Source: Ruminococcus sp. UBA4385 (GTDB lineage: Bacteria; Bacillota_A; Clostridia; Oscillospirales; Ruminococcaceae). Taken from it: a stretch of 17,078 bases of DNA. Of this stretch, positions 6,101 through 12,881 are shown piece by piece. Position numbers and translations under genes: made by a program. Under the pieces are notes generated by a model that saw only the letters and a program-made list of their open reading frames with translations, did not search any database and was not told the DNA's origin. The stretch lies in the NCBI GenBank assembly GCA_002391065.1, contig DGRP01000131.1:1-17078 (forward strand), written 5' to 3'. Every line of letters begins with the position of its first letter. Position 1 is the stretch's first letter.

Positions 6101-7801
6101 ATGCAGTTAAATGGTTCGGACGTAATTATCGAATGTTTGTTGGAGCAGGGAGTAGATACTGTTTTCGGCTATCCGGGAGGAGCTGTTCTCAATATCTATG
6201 ATGCACTTTATAAATACTCTGATAAGATCAGGCATATCATCACAGCCCATGAGCAGGCAGCCTGTCATGCAGCTGACGGATATTCCAGAACAACAGGCAG
6301 AACAGGAGTAGTTATAGCTACCTCAGGCCCGGGAGCAACTAACCTTGTAACAGGTATTGCAACCGCATATATGGACTCTATTCCGCTGGTTGCTATCACA
6401 GGAAATGTTCCGAGGTCTCTTTTAGGCCTTGATTCCTTCCAGGAGGTTGACATCACAGGTATTACTATGCCTGTAACAAAGCATAACTATATTGTCAAAG
6501 ATCCTGCGAAGCTTCCCGAGATCATCAGAGAGGCATTCTATATTGCAAATGAAGGCAGAAAAGGCCCTGTCCTTATTGATATACCCAAGGATATTACTGC
6601 TGCAATGATCGAGTATGAAAGAAAAGAGCCAAAGCCTATTGTAAACCACAATCCCGAGGGCATCAATGCCGAGATCGACGAGGCAGTTGAGCTTATCAAG
6701 GCTGCAAAGAAGCCTTTTATATATGCAGGCGGCGGTGTTGTATCCTGTAATGCTGCTGATGAAATGGCAGAGCTTGTTGATAAGATCAATGCACCTGTAT
6801 CATTGTCGCTTATGGGTCAGTGTGCCTTTGATAATACAAGAGATGAGTACATCGGAATGCTTGGTATGCACGGCACAAAGACCGCAGCTCTCGCCCTTAA
6901 CGGCTGTGACCTGCTTATAGTTCTGGGCTCACGTTTTTCCGACAGAGTGCTCTGCAATCCTAATACCTTTGCAGTAGGCACAAAGATCATCCATATCGAG
7001 ATAGACCCTGCCGAGATAGGCAAGAATATAGACGTTTATCACCATATCACAGGCGACCTTGAGTACGTTCTCGCTGAGATCACAAAGAAGCTTCCTCAGC
7101 TTGAGCACAAGGAGTGGATGGAGCAGATCGCCGAGTGGAAAAAGCTCTATGCCCTCAGAATGATGCCTATCGAGAGAGAGGACGAGGTTCTCCCTCAGGA
7201 CGTTATCGAGGAGCTCGACAGACAGACCGCAGGAAAGGCTATAATCACTACCGAGGTAGGTCAGCACCAGATGTGGGCAGCACAGTTCTATAATTTCAGA
7301 TGCGAGAGAAGCTTTGCTTCAAGCGGCGGACTGGGCACTATGGGCTACGGCTTAGGTGCGGCTATGGGCTCTAAGGTCGGCAACCCCGACAGAGAGGTCA
7401 TCAATATCGCAGGAGACGGAAGCTTCTTTATGAACTGCAATGAGCTGTCCTCGCTTGCAAAGCACAAGATCCCGATAATTGAGCTTGTATTCGAGAATGA
7501 CGTTCTCGGTATGGTAAGACAGTGGCAGAGGCTTTTCTACGGAAAGAGATTCTCGCAGACAACTATCGACCGCGGAACTGACCTTATGAAGCTTGCAGAT
7601 GCCTTCGGAGTTGAGGGTATCCGCATAGTGAACAAGAACGAGATCAGAGACGGCATTGCAAAGGCTCTGAAGCTTGCTTCTGAGGGCAGGCCTGTTCTTC
7701 TTGATGTTATCATTAATAAGGACGTAAACGTTCTTCCTATGGTTCCTGCAGGCGCAGATGTTTCCGAGCCTATTATGGAAATCGATCTTGAAGAGTCCTG
7801 A
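6101..7801 (+). CDS. ilvB: Acetolactate synthase, large (catalytic) subunit
   Basis: This ThDP- and FAD-dependent enzyme condenses two pyruvates to acetolactate, or pyruvate with 2-oxobutyrate to acetohydroxybutyrate, in the first common step of valine, leucine and isoleucine synthesis. The 566 residues fit the catalytic subunit. The ThDP-activating glutamate is E51 in AHEQAA, and SGPGATN is at 75-81. The FAD/regulatory middle domain spans about 190-330. The ThDP/Mg site is GDGSF from 438 with N446 and N466. GMVRQWQ at 470-476 is typical of the anabolic, herbicide-sensitive type rather than catabolic AlsS. AGGAGG (6087-6092) sits 8 bases before the ATG. No regulatory subunit gene (ilvN) is adjacent. 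It leads a same-strand run with no terminator before the next gene. Confidence 0.95.
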   Translation: MQLNGSDVIIECLLEQGVDTVFGYPGGAVLNIYDALYKYSDKIRHIITAHEQAACHAADGYSRTTGRTGVVIATSGPGATNLVTGIATAYMDSIPLVAITGNVPRSLLGLDSFQEVDITGITMPVTKHNYIVKDPAKLPEIIREAFYIANEGRKGPVLIDIPKDITAAMIEYERKEPKPIVNHNPEGINAEIDEAVELIKAAKKPFIYAGGGVVSCNAADEMAELVDKINAPVSLSLMGQCAFDNTRDEYIGMLGMHGTKTAALALNGCDLLIVLGSRFSDRVLCNPNTFAVGTKIIHIEIDPAEIGKNIDVYHHITGDLEYVLAEITKKLPQLEHKEWMEQIAEWKKLYALRMMPIEREDEVLPQDVIEELDRQTAGKAIITTEVGQHQMWAAQFYNFRCERSFASSGGLGTMGYGLGAAMGSKVGNPDREVINIAGDGSFFMNCNELSSLAKHKIPIIELVFENDVLGMVRQWQRLFYGKRFSQTTIDRGTDLMKLADAFGVEGIRIVNKNEIRDGIAKALKLASEGRPVLLDVIINKDVNVLPMVPAGADVSEPIMEIDLEES

Positions 7802-7837
7802 TTGTTGGACAGTAAATATATATTTAAGGGTGAAATT

Positions 7838-8944
7838 ATGTACGATTATAATACCTCCATCGTCAGCCTCGGCGATGCGAATTACCTCTCAGCCGTGTTT
7901 GACAAGGCCGAAAAGGAAAAGGAGCTCAGCATTGTATATCTGGGAGGTTCAATAACTCAGGGCTGTCATGCTCAGACTGAGGATAAAAGATATGTAAACC
8001 TTTCAGCCAAATGGTGGGAAAGCCGTTTCCCCGAAACAAAGCTCAGCTTCTTCAATGCGGGAATTGGCGCTACAACATCTCAGTTCGGAGCTGCAAGAGC
8101 TGATGAGCACGTTCTTGACAAGAAGCCTGACCTTGTGTTCGTTGAGTTTTCCGTCAATGATGATAACACTCAGCTTTTCCGTGAGACTTATGAAAGCCTT
8201 ATCAGAAAGCTTCTGAAAGCGCAGTCTGTAAAGGCGGTTGTTGTTATCAATAACCTTTTCTATGAAGACGGACACAACGCACAGGAGATACATAACGAGA
8301 TAGCAAAGCACTACGGTCTGCCGATAGTGAGTGTGCGTGACTATATCTATCCCCATATAGCTTCGGGAGAGGAAAAGCGTGAGGACTATACCACCGATAT
8401 GCTCCACCCGAACGATAAGGGACACGCTATGATAGCATCGCTTATCTGTAATCTCCTTGATAAGGAGCTCGAAAACAGGATAGCTGAGCCTGTAAAGCCT
8501 ACTCTTAAAGCACCTGTTACTGCAAGCCGCTATGAGGACGCAGTACGTTATCAGAACAAGTCTCTGAACATAAAGAGCGAGGGCTTTACCGCAGATACGC
8601 ATGAAGCGTCACAGTGGTGTGACCCGTTCAAGGACGGCTGGACAGGCTGGAAAAAGGGCGCTAAGATAAGCTTCCTTATAAAGGGCAGTATCATAATGAT
8701 ACAGTGGAGAAAAACCATAAACAAGCCTGCCCCGAAGGCTTATGCTGTAATAGACGGCAGATATAATGAGCGTGTTATTTTAGATGCTAACTTCGATGAG
8801 GACTGGGGCGACCTTTGCGCTCTGACAACTATTTCCTCAAATGCAGGAAGCGGTCTGCACACTCTTGACATTGTTATTGATGAAGAGGGCAGAGAGGAAA
8901 GCCCGTTTATGGTTATCTCAGTCATTTCCGCAGGAAGAGACTGA
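7838..8944 (+). CDS. SGNH/GDSL-type esterase with C-terminal beta-rich domain
   Basis: This is a probable cytoplasmic carbohydrate or other ester deacetylase of 368 residues. All SGNH blocks are visible: GGSIT with catalytic Ser38 (36-40), the glycine block NAGIGATTS (73-81), VEFSVND with Asn107, and the D-x-x-H dyad Asp187/His190 in DMLHPNDKGH. After residue 220 comes a beta-rich, Trp-containing region (to 368) that may be a carbohydrate-binding-like module. An SGNH-then-beta-sandwich order is seen in some polysaccharide acetyl esterases. No signal peptide is present, so the substrate is likely imported or internal. The ATG at 7838 is preferred over an in-frame TTG at 7802: AAGGGTG lies at 7826-7832 and the product then begins just before the fold. 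It follows ilvB by 36 bases without a terminator. The substrate is unknown. Confidence 0.85.
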   Translation: MYDYNTSIVSLGDANYLSAVFDKAEKEKELSIVYLGGSITQGCHAQTEDKRYVNLSAKWWESRFPETKLSFFNAGIGATTSQFGAARADEHVLDKKPDLVFVEFSVNDDNTQLFRETYESLIRKLLKAQSVKAVVVINNLFYEDGHNAQEIHNEIAKHYGLPIVSVRDYIYPHIASGEEKREDYTTDMLHPNDKGHAMIASLICNLLDKELENRIAEPVKPTLKAPVTASRYEDAVRYQNKSLNIKSEGFTADTHEASQWCDPFKDGWTGWKKGAKISFLIKGSIIMIQWRKTINKPAPKAYAVIDGRYNERVILDANFDEDWGDLCALTTISSNAGSGLHTLDIVIDEEGREESPFMVISVISAGRD

Positions 8945-8971
8945 ATGGAAAAATTTTGAGTTGGTGCAGGT

Positions 8972-10171
8972 ATGACAAATCTTAAAAATATACTTAAAAG
9001 AGTTAAGGCTCTGGTTATTTTCAGGGGACTTTATAATGACAAGGTTTTTGAATCGTTTATCAGAGCGATAGACAGTGCGGTTTCGGGTGATACAGACAAG
9101 GCAGTGTCCGACTACTGTGAGTTTGCTTCCGATCTATATGAGAAGGGCGATGACCTTACCGAGTACCTTCTGAATATAACGCTGCAGGACGAGAACATTT
9201 ATACCTACCGCAGGGGCGAGGGCTCAAAGACAGGTATGATGCTCGATGAGTGCCTTGCAAATGAGCTTATGGTGCTTGAGGAGCTATCACAGGTGCAGAG
9301 CTCAGAGATAGCTGCTAAAATCGGCTATGACGAGTTTCTTCCGCGCTACAGCACAAAACAGACAGACTTCTCTCAGGTGTATGCTGAGCGTATGCACAGA
9401 ATAGGGGAGTTCGGCTACGGGGTATACTCACGTCACAATGTATTTGTTCTGAAAAACAATGCTATTACGCCTGTTGAGTATCCCGATCCTATAAGCCTTT
9501 CACAGCTTCATTGCTATGAGGCGCAGAGAAACGAAGTTATTGATAACACTCTTGCGTTTCTTTCCGGAAAGCCCGCAAACAACGTACTTTTGTACGGCGA
9601 CTGCGGAACAGGCAAATCCTCAACTGTAAAGGCTATAGCAAATGAATATGCATCAAAGGGTCTGAGGCTTATTGAGCTTAAAAAGAAACAGCTTCACTCA
9701 ATTCCCGATATAGTTGAAAACATCAGCCGAAATCCGCTTAAATTCATAGTATTTATAGATGACCTCTCCTTTACCGAGGACGATGATGACTTTGCAGCAC
9801 TGAAAGCAATGCTTGAGGGCAGTGTATCCTCGTCGGCAAAGAATCTGCTTATTTATGCGACCTCAAACAGACGTCATCTTGTGCGTGAGACCTTCTCTTC
9901 CCGTGAGGGCGATGAGGTGCATCTCAGAGACACTATGCAGGAGTTTTTGTCTCTGTCTGACCGCTTTGGCCTGACGGTAACCTTCCAGAAGCCCGATAAG
10001 GCTGTGTTCCTCGAAGTGGTAGAAAAGCTTGCTGAGGAATATGACGTTCAGATGCCGAGAGAGGAGCTCTTCATGCGTGCCGAGCGTTTTGCACTTGGCA
10101 AGGCAGGCAGGTCTCCGAGAGCAGCAAAACAGTTTATTGAGTTTCTGAAAGGCAGTGAGCAAGATGCTTGA
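8972..10171 (+). CDS. AAA ATPase, DUF815 family
   Basis: This 399-residue cytoplasmic AAA-type ATPase has an alpha-rich N-terminal region (1-180) and an ATPase core (about 185-399). The core has Walker A GDCGTGKSS at 209-217 and Walker B IVFIDDLSF at 259-267. A sensor-1-like TSN is at 297-299, and S-D-R-F at 329-332 may supply the arginine finger. This order, including the basic segment after the Asn and the D-x-M-Q-E-F stretch, is typical of the DUF815/COG2607 family, whose function is unknown. No strong Shine-Dalgarno is visible: GGTGCAGG (8963-8970) directly abuts the ATG, so translation may be weak or coupled to the upstream gene that ends 27 bases before. The next gene overlaps its end. 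Confidence 0.88.
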   Translation: MTNLKNILKRVKALVIFRGLYNDKVFESFIRAIDSAVSGDTDKAVSDYCEFASDLYEKGDDLTEYLLNITLQDENIYTYRRGEGSKTGMMLDECLANELMVLEELSQVQSSEIAAKIGYDEFLPRYSTKQTDFSQVYAERMHRIGEFGYGVYSRHNVFVLKNNAITPVEYPDPISLSQLHCYEAQRNEVIDNTLAFLSGKPANNVLLYGDCGTGKSSTVKAIANEYASKGLRLIELKKKQLHSIPDIVENISRNPLKFIVFIDDLSFTEDDDDFAALKAMLEGSVSSSAKNLLIYATSNRRHLVRETFSSREGDEVHLRDTMQEFLSLSDRFGLTVTFQKPDKAVFLEVVEKLAEEYDVQMPREELFMRAERFALGKAGRSPRAAKQFIEFLKGSEQDA

Positions 10172-10661
10172 ATTTGTACTGTGCGAGAAAGATGATGACC
10201 TTCAGCTTGCAGCTGCGCTTGCAGATGAAATCTGGCACGAGCATTTCCCGGGGATAATAACCCTTGCCCAGACCGATTATATGGTTGGGAAGTTTCAGTC
10301 CTTTGAGAGCATGAAGGAGCAGGTGGCAAATGAAAGCTACAGCTACTATCTGATTATAGCTGACGGTGAGGCTGCAGGCTACTTTGCAATTGTCCCGAAG
10401 CCCGACGGAACTCTCTTTCTCTCAAAGCTGTATCTCAGGCGAGAGCAGAGAGGCAAGCATTATTCTACCGAGACCTTCCGCTTTATCTGTGATAAGGCAA
10501 GGGAGCAGGGGCTTAAAAGTGTGTGGCTGACAGTGAATAAAAACAATGATAAAGCGATCAACGCATACAAGGCGTTCGGAATGACAGTCTCCAAGACACA
10601 GCAGACCGACATCGGAGAGGGCTTTATCATGGACGATTATGTTTTTGAGAAAAAACTATAA
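10164..10661 (+). CDS. GNAT family N-acetyltransferase
   Basis: This 165-residue single-domain GNAT enzyme would transfer an acetyl group from acetyl-CoA to an amine; its substrate cannot be read from the sequence. The acetyl-CoA loop is LYLRREQRGKHYS (about 91-103), with a following helix. The later N-D-K-A-I-N-A-Y-K-A-F-G-M segment is the typical motif B end of the fold. Its overall pattern and MDDYVFEKKL ending resemble PaiA-type polyamine/diamine acetyltransferases, but that is only a resemblance. The ATG at 10164 overlaps the DUF815 stop by 8 bases; a GTG at 10155 would add three residues and cannot be excluded. It is translationally coupled to the upstream gene. Confidence 0.85.
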   Translation: MLEFVLCEKDDDLQLAAALADEIWHEHFPGIITLAQTDYMVGKFQSFESMKEQVANESYSYYLIIADGEAAGYFAIVPKPDGTLFLSKLYLRREQRGKHYSTETFRFICDKAREQGLKSVWLTVNKNNDKAINAYKAFGMTVSKTQQTDIGEGFIMDDYVFEKKL

Positions 10662-10666
10662 AACTA

Positions 10667-10689
10667 TCCCCCTGTCAGCGGCAGGGGGA
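10667..10689. other. GC-rich hairpin between the GNAT and cytidylyltransferase genes
   Basis: An 8-bp perfect stem (TCCCCCTG at 10667-10674 with CAGGGGGA at 10682-10689) and a 7-base loop lie 6 bases after the GNAT stop and 9 bases before the AGGAG of the next gene. No T run follows on the plus strand, so it is not a standard terminator. It could stall or stabilise the mRNA or partly separate expression of the two genes. Confidence 0.55.
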
Positions 10690-10709
10690 ATTGTGTAAGG
10701 AGTGATAAA

Positions 10710-11411
10710 ATGGTTTACGCAGGAATAGTTGCGGGCGGCAGCGGTACACGAATGAAAAATGCACCTCTGCCAAAGCAGTTTTTAGACATAGGCGGAGAGC
10801 CTGTAATAATCAGAACGGTAAAGGCTTTTGTTTCTGTTGCGCAAATCGACAAGGTTATCATCGGCATAAAGCCCGATTATTATGATTATATGTCGGAGCT
10901 TTTAGATAAGCATTCAATTGACCGTGAAAGGGTCATGCTTATTAACGGCGGCAAGGACAGAAACAGTACTATACTTAATATCATAAAACTTATAAGGTCG
11001 CAGTACGGTATTGCCGATGAAGATATTATCCTCACTCACGATGCTGTACGCCCCTTTGTAAACGAGCGCACAATTACAGAAAACATATCATCTGCCCGTG
11101 AGCACGGTGCCTGCGGAACTTATATCCCCTCGGCGGATACGATCATAGCTTCACAGTCGGGCTCTTATGTTGACAAAACGCTTGACCGTCGTGTGCTCTG
11201 GCAGGCGCAGACACCCCAGAGCTTTGACCTTAAACGTCTTGACGAAGAGATCTCTAAGCTTTCCGAAAGCGAGCTTGAAGCTCTGACCGATACCTGCTCG
11301 GTGTTCACCCGGATAGGTGTACCTATCAGGATAGTTGAGGGCGACAGGCTGAACTTCAAGATAACGACTGATGAAGACTTAAAGCTTGCCGATGCGCTTG
11401 CATCGAAATAA
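10710..11411 (+). CDS. IspD/TarI family cytidylyltransferase, TarI-like (D-ribitol-5-phosphate cytidylyltransferase)
   Basis: This enzyme would use CTP to make a CDP-activated alditol or isoprenoid precursor. The 233 residues hold the nucleotide-binding GGSGTRM (9-15) and P-K-Q-F (21-24), DRNSTI (83-88), L-T-H-D-A-V-R-P-F (108-116) and TPQSF (168-172). A C-terminal N-F-K-I-T-T-x-x-D-L-K (215-225) is also present. THDAVRPF, the spacing of FLDIGGEPVI and LTDTCSV (192-198) resemble TarI, which makes CDP-ribitol for wall teichoic acid, more than IspD, which usually has HDAARP and a D-T-x-K motif. The usual TarJ partner is not adjacent, so the acceptor is not settled. AGGAG (10698-10702) lies 7 bases before the ATG. 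It is the last gene of the run, ending at a strong terminator. Confidence 0.85.
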   Translation: MVYAGIVAGGSGTRMKNAPLPKQFLDIGGEPVIIRTVKAFVSVAQIDKVIIGIKPDYYDYMSELLDKHSIDRERVMLINGGKDRNSTILNIIKLIRSQYGIADEDIILTHDAVRPFVNERTITENISSAREHGACGTYIPSADTIIASQSGSYVDKTLDRRVLWQAQTPQSFDLKRLDEEISKLSESELEALTDTCSVFTRIGVPIRIVEGDRLNFKITTDEDLKLADALASK

Positions 11412-11447
11412 TAAGAAAGACCCGACACGCAGTCGGGTCTTTCTTAT
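11411..11447. terminator. Long bidirectional terminator between the cytidylyltransferase and prs
   Basis: A perfect 16-bp inverted repeat (11411-11426 with 11432-11447) has a 5-base loop. The lower stem is A-rich on one side and T-rich on the other, so a T-rich tail follows the GC core on either strand. It overlaps the stop codon of the plus-strand gene and lies 5 bases beyond the stop of the minus-strand prs gene. Confidence 0.92.
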
Positions 11448-11452
11448 GTGTA

Positions 11453-12598
11453 TTACTTGATACCGTACTTTTTAAGCAGTGCCTCGATCTTGCTGTGAGG
11501 GTCAATAACCTGCGAAATCGACTTGTCATGGTTGAGCGATGCAATAAAGTAAGCAATGTACTTTGAGCAGTCAACATCATGGAACCACGGTGTTTCGAGA
11601 AGGTCAGGTCTTCTGTAGGTGAGGTTAGTTCCGAATACGCCGTCGATAATGCCGTCGGCATAAGCCTTGTTGAACTTGTCCAGACCGTTAGTGAAGATAG
11701 GATATGTAGCGTAGCAGTATATCTTGTTTGCCTTTCTCTTCTTGAGCTCCAGCGCAACGTCGAGCATTGACTCGCCCGAAGAAATAATATCGTCAGCAAT
11801 GAAGATATCCATTCCTGCGCAGTCACGTCCTATGTACTCATGTGCAACGATGGGGTTTCTGCCGTTTATGATCGTAGAGTAGTCACGCCTTTTATAGAAC
11901 ATTCCGAGGTCAACGCCCAGTACAGAAGCATAATACATATTCCTGTTGATAGCGCCCTCGTCAGGGGATACGATCATAAAGTGGTTCTTATCGGGCTTGA
12001 AGTCATCAAGTGCCCTGAACATAGCCTTGAGTACCTGATAAGAAGGAATGATATTGTCAAAGCCCATAAGCGGAACAGCATTCTGCACTCTGGGGTCGTG
12101 AGCGTCAAATGCTAAGATGTTCGATACTCCCATAGCCTGAAGCTCCTGCAGAGCAACTGCGCAGTCGAGAGACTCTCTGTAGTTTCTTCTGTGCTGTCTG
12201 CCGCCGTAAAGCGAAGGCATAATAATGTTTATTCTGTGAGCCTTGCCGCTTGCAGCCTGAATTATTCTTTTCAGATCCTGATAGTGGTCATCGGGAGACA
12301 TAGCATTTTCATGACCGAAATAGTCATAAGTACAGCTGTAGTTTCCCATATCGCAGAGAATAAACAGGTCATCACCTCTTATAGTCTCCTTGATAAGTCC
12401 CTTTGCATCACCTGATGAGAATCTCGGGCACTCATTTTCAATAAGGAAGGTATCCTTGAAGTGCTCATTCTCATTAGCCCACATTGTAAGGTAGCTGTCT
12501 ACCTTCTTGCCGAGCTCCTCAGCACTTTTCATAGCGATGAGCCCGAGGGGCGCAACTCTTGAACCATTGTCAAACAGTACGTTTTCCGCATTACCCAT
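11453..12598 (-). CDS. prs: Ribose-phosphate pyrophosphokinase (PRPP synthetase), divergent long form
   Basis: PRPP synthetase transfers pyrophosphate from ATP to ribose-5-phosphate, feeding nucleotide, histidine and tryptophan synthesis. At 381 residues it exceeds the usual 310-320. An N-terminal extension and a segment at 85-105 (NYSCTYDYFGHENAMSPDDH) are not typical. The family anchors are recognisable but changed: G-G-R-Q-H-R-R at 132-138 where Y-A-R-Q-D-R-K is usual, DAHDPRVQ at 165-172, SPDEG at 211-215, and K-R-R-D at 236-239 for the catalytic lysine loop. The PRPP loop IADDIISSGESMLD (267-280) replaces the usual V-D-D-x-I-D-T-x-G-T. AGGAGG (complement of 12609-12614) lies 10 bases before the ATG. 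Its own promoter is present. A phosphoribosyltransferase-type alternative is possible, but two-domain length favours PRPP synthetase. Confidence 0.87.
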   Translation of the reverse strand: MGNAENVLFDNGSRVAPLGLIAMKSAEELGKKVDSYLTMWANENEHFKDTFLIENECPRFSSGDAKGLIKETIRGDDLFILCDMGNYSCTYDYFGHENAMSPDDHYQDLKRIIQAASGKAHRINIIMPSLYGGRQHRRNYRESLDCAVALQELQAMGVSNILAFDAHDPRVQNAVPLMGFDNIIPSYQVLKAMFRALDDFKPDKNHFMIVSPDEGAINRNMYYASVLGVDLGMFYKRRDYSTIINGRNPIVAHEYIGRDCAGMDIFIADDIISSGESMLDVALELKKRKANKIYCYATYPIFTNGLDKFNKAYADGIIDGVFGTNLTYRRPDLLETPWFHDVDCSKYIAYFIASLNHDKSISQVIDPHSKIEALLKKYGIK

Positions 12599-12647
12599 GA
12601 TCGTTAGTCCTCCTGTATTTTATTATTCGGATCAATAACATACTACT

Positions 12648-12676
12648 ATTATACTTTATTTTCGACCTTTTGGCAA
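12648..12676 (-). promoter_or_regulatory. Sigma-A promoter for prs
   Basis: On the minus strand the -35 is TTGCCA (12676-12671, five of six consensus bases) and the -10 is TATAAT (12653-12648), 17 bases apart. It lies about 50 bases before the prs start. I see no PurR box or riboswitch-like structure in the short leader. Confidence 0.83.
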
Positions 12677-12805
12677 TAGGTTTTTGAAAGTTTATAATTT
12701 TTTTGTCATTTACACAAATTTTAGCCAAATTGAGCGTTAGATTTGACTAATTATTTCAGCAATTGAGTTCTATAATGAAAAGTTTATGAACCGTTTAAAA
12801 AACTC

Positions 12806-12834
12806 TTGCGTTTTGGCTTGAAATGATATATAAT
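12806..12834 (+). promoter_or_regulatory. Sigma-A promoter for the murD cluster
   Basis: TTGCGT (12806-12811) and TATAAT (12829-12834) are separated by 17 bases, about 48 bases upstream of the murD ATG. It is divergent from the prs promoter, and the two lie about 130 bases apart in a 283-base AT-rich gap that has no other clear element. Confidence 0.75.
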
Positions 12835-12881
12835 AAAATGGTATAGGTATGTAAATATAACTTAGTAAGGAGTAAATTACC

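Noticed and set aside
7802..7837. TTG start for the SGNH esterase, 12 codons upstream of the chosen ATG
   Set aside because: No convincing ribosome binding site is present, whereas the ATG at 7838 has AAGGGTG at 7826-7832 and begins the protein immediately before the fold.
8945..8959. Five-codon mini-ORF (ATG to TGA) between the esterase and the DUF815 gene
   Set aside because: It is too short to distinguish from chance and has no separate ribosome binding site.
10155..10163. GTG start for the GNAT gene
   Set aside because: The purine-rich stretch is only about 3 bases from GTG, too close; the ATG at 10164 is a more normal start, though GTG cannot be fully excluded.
10710..11411. Calling this gene ispD outright
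   Set aside because: Motif details fit TarI better; without a phylogeny, the family-level call with a TarI-like note is safer.
11840..12415. Plus-strand open frames opposite prs (11840-12115 and 12191-12415)
   Set aside because: They are antisense shadows of a well-supported gene, with no ribosome binding site or recognisable motif.
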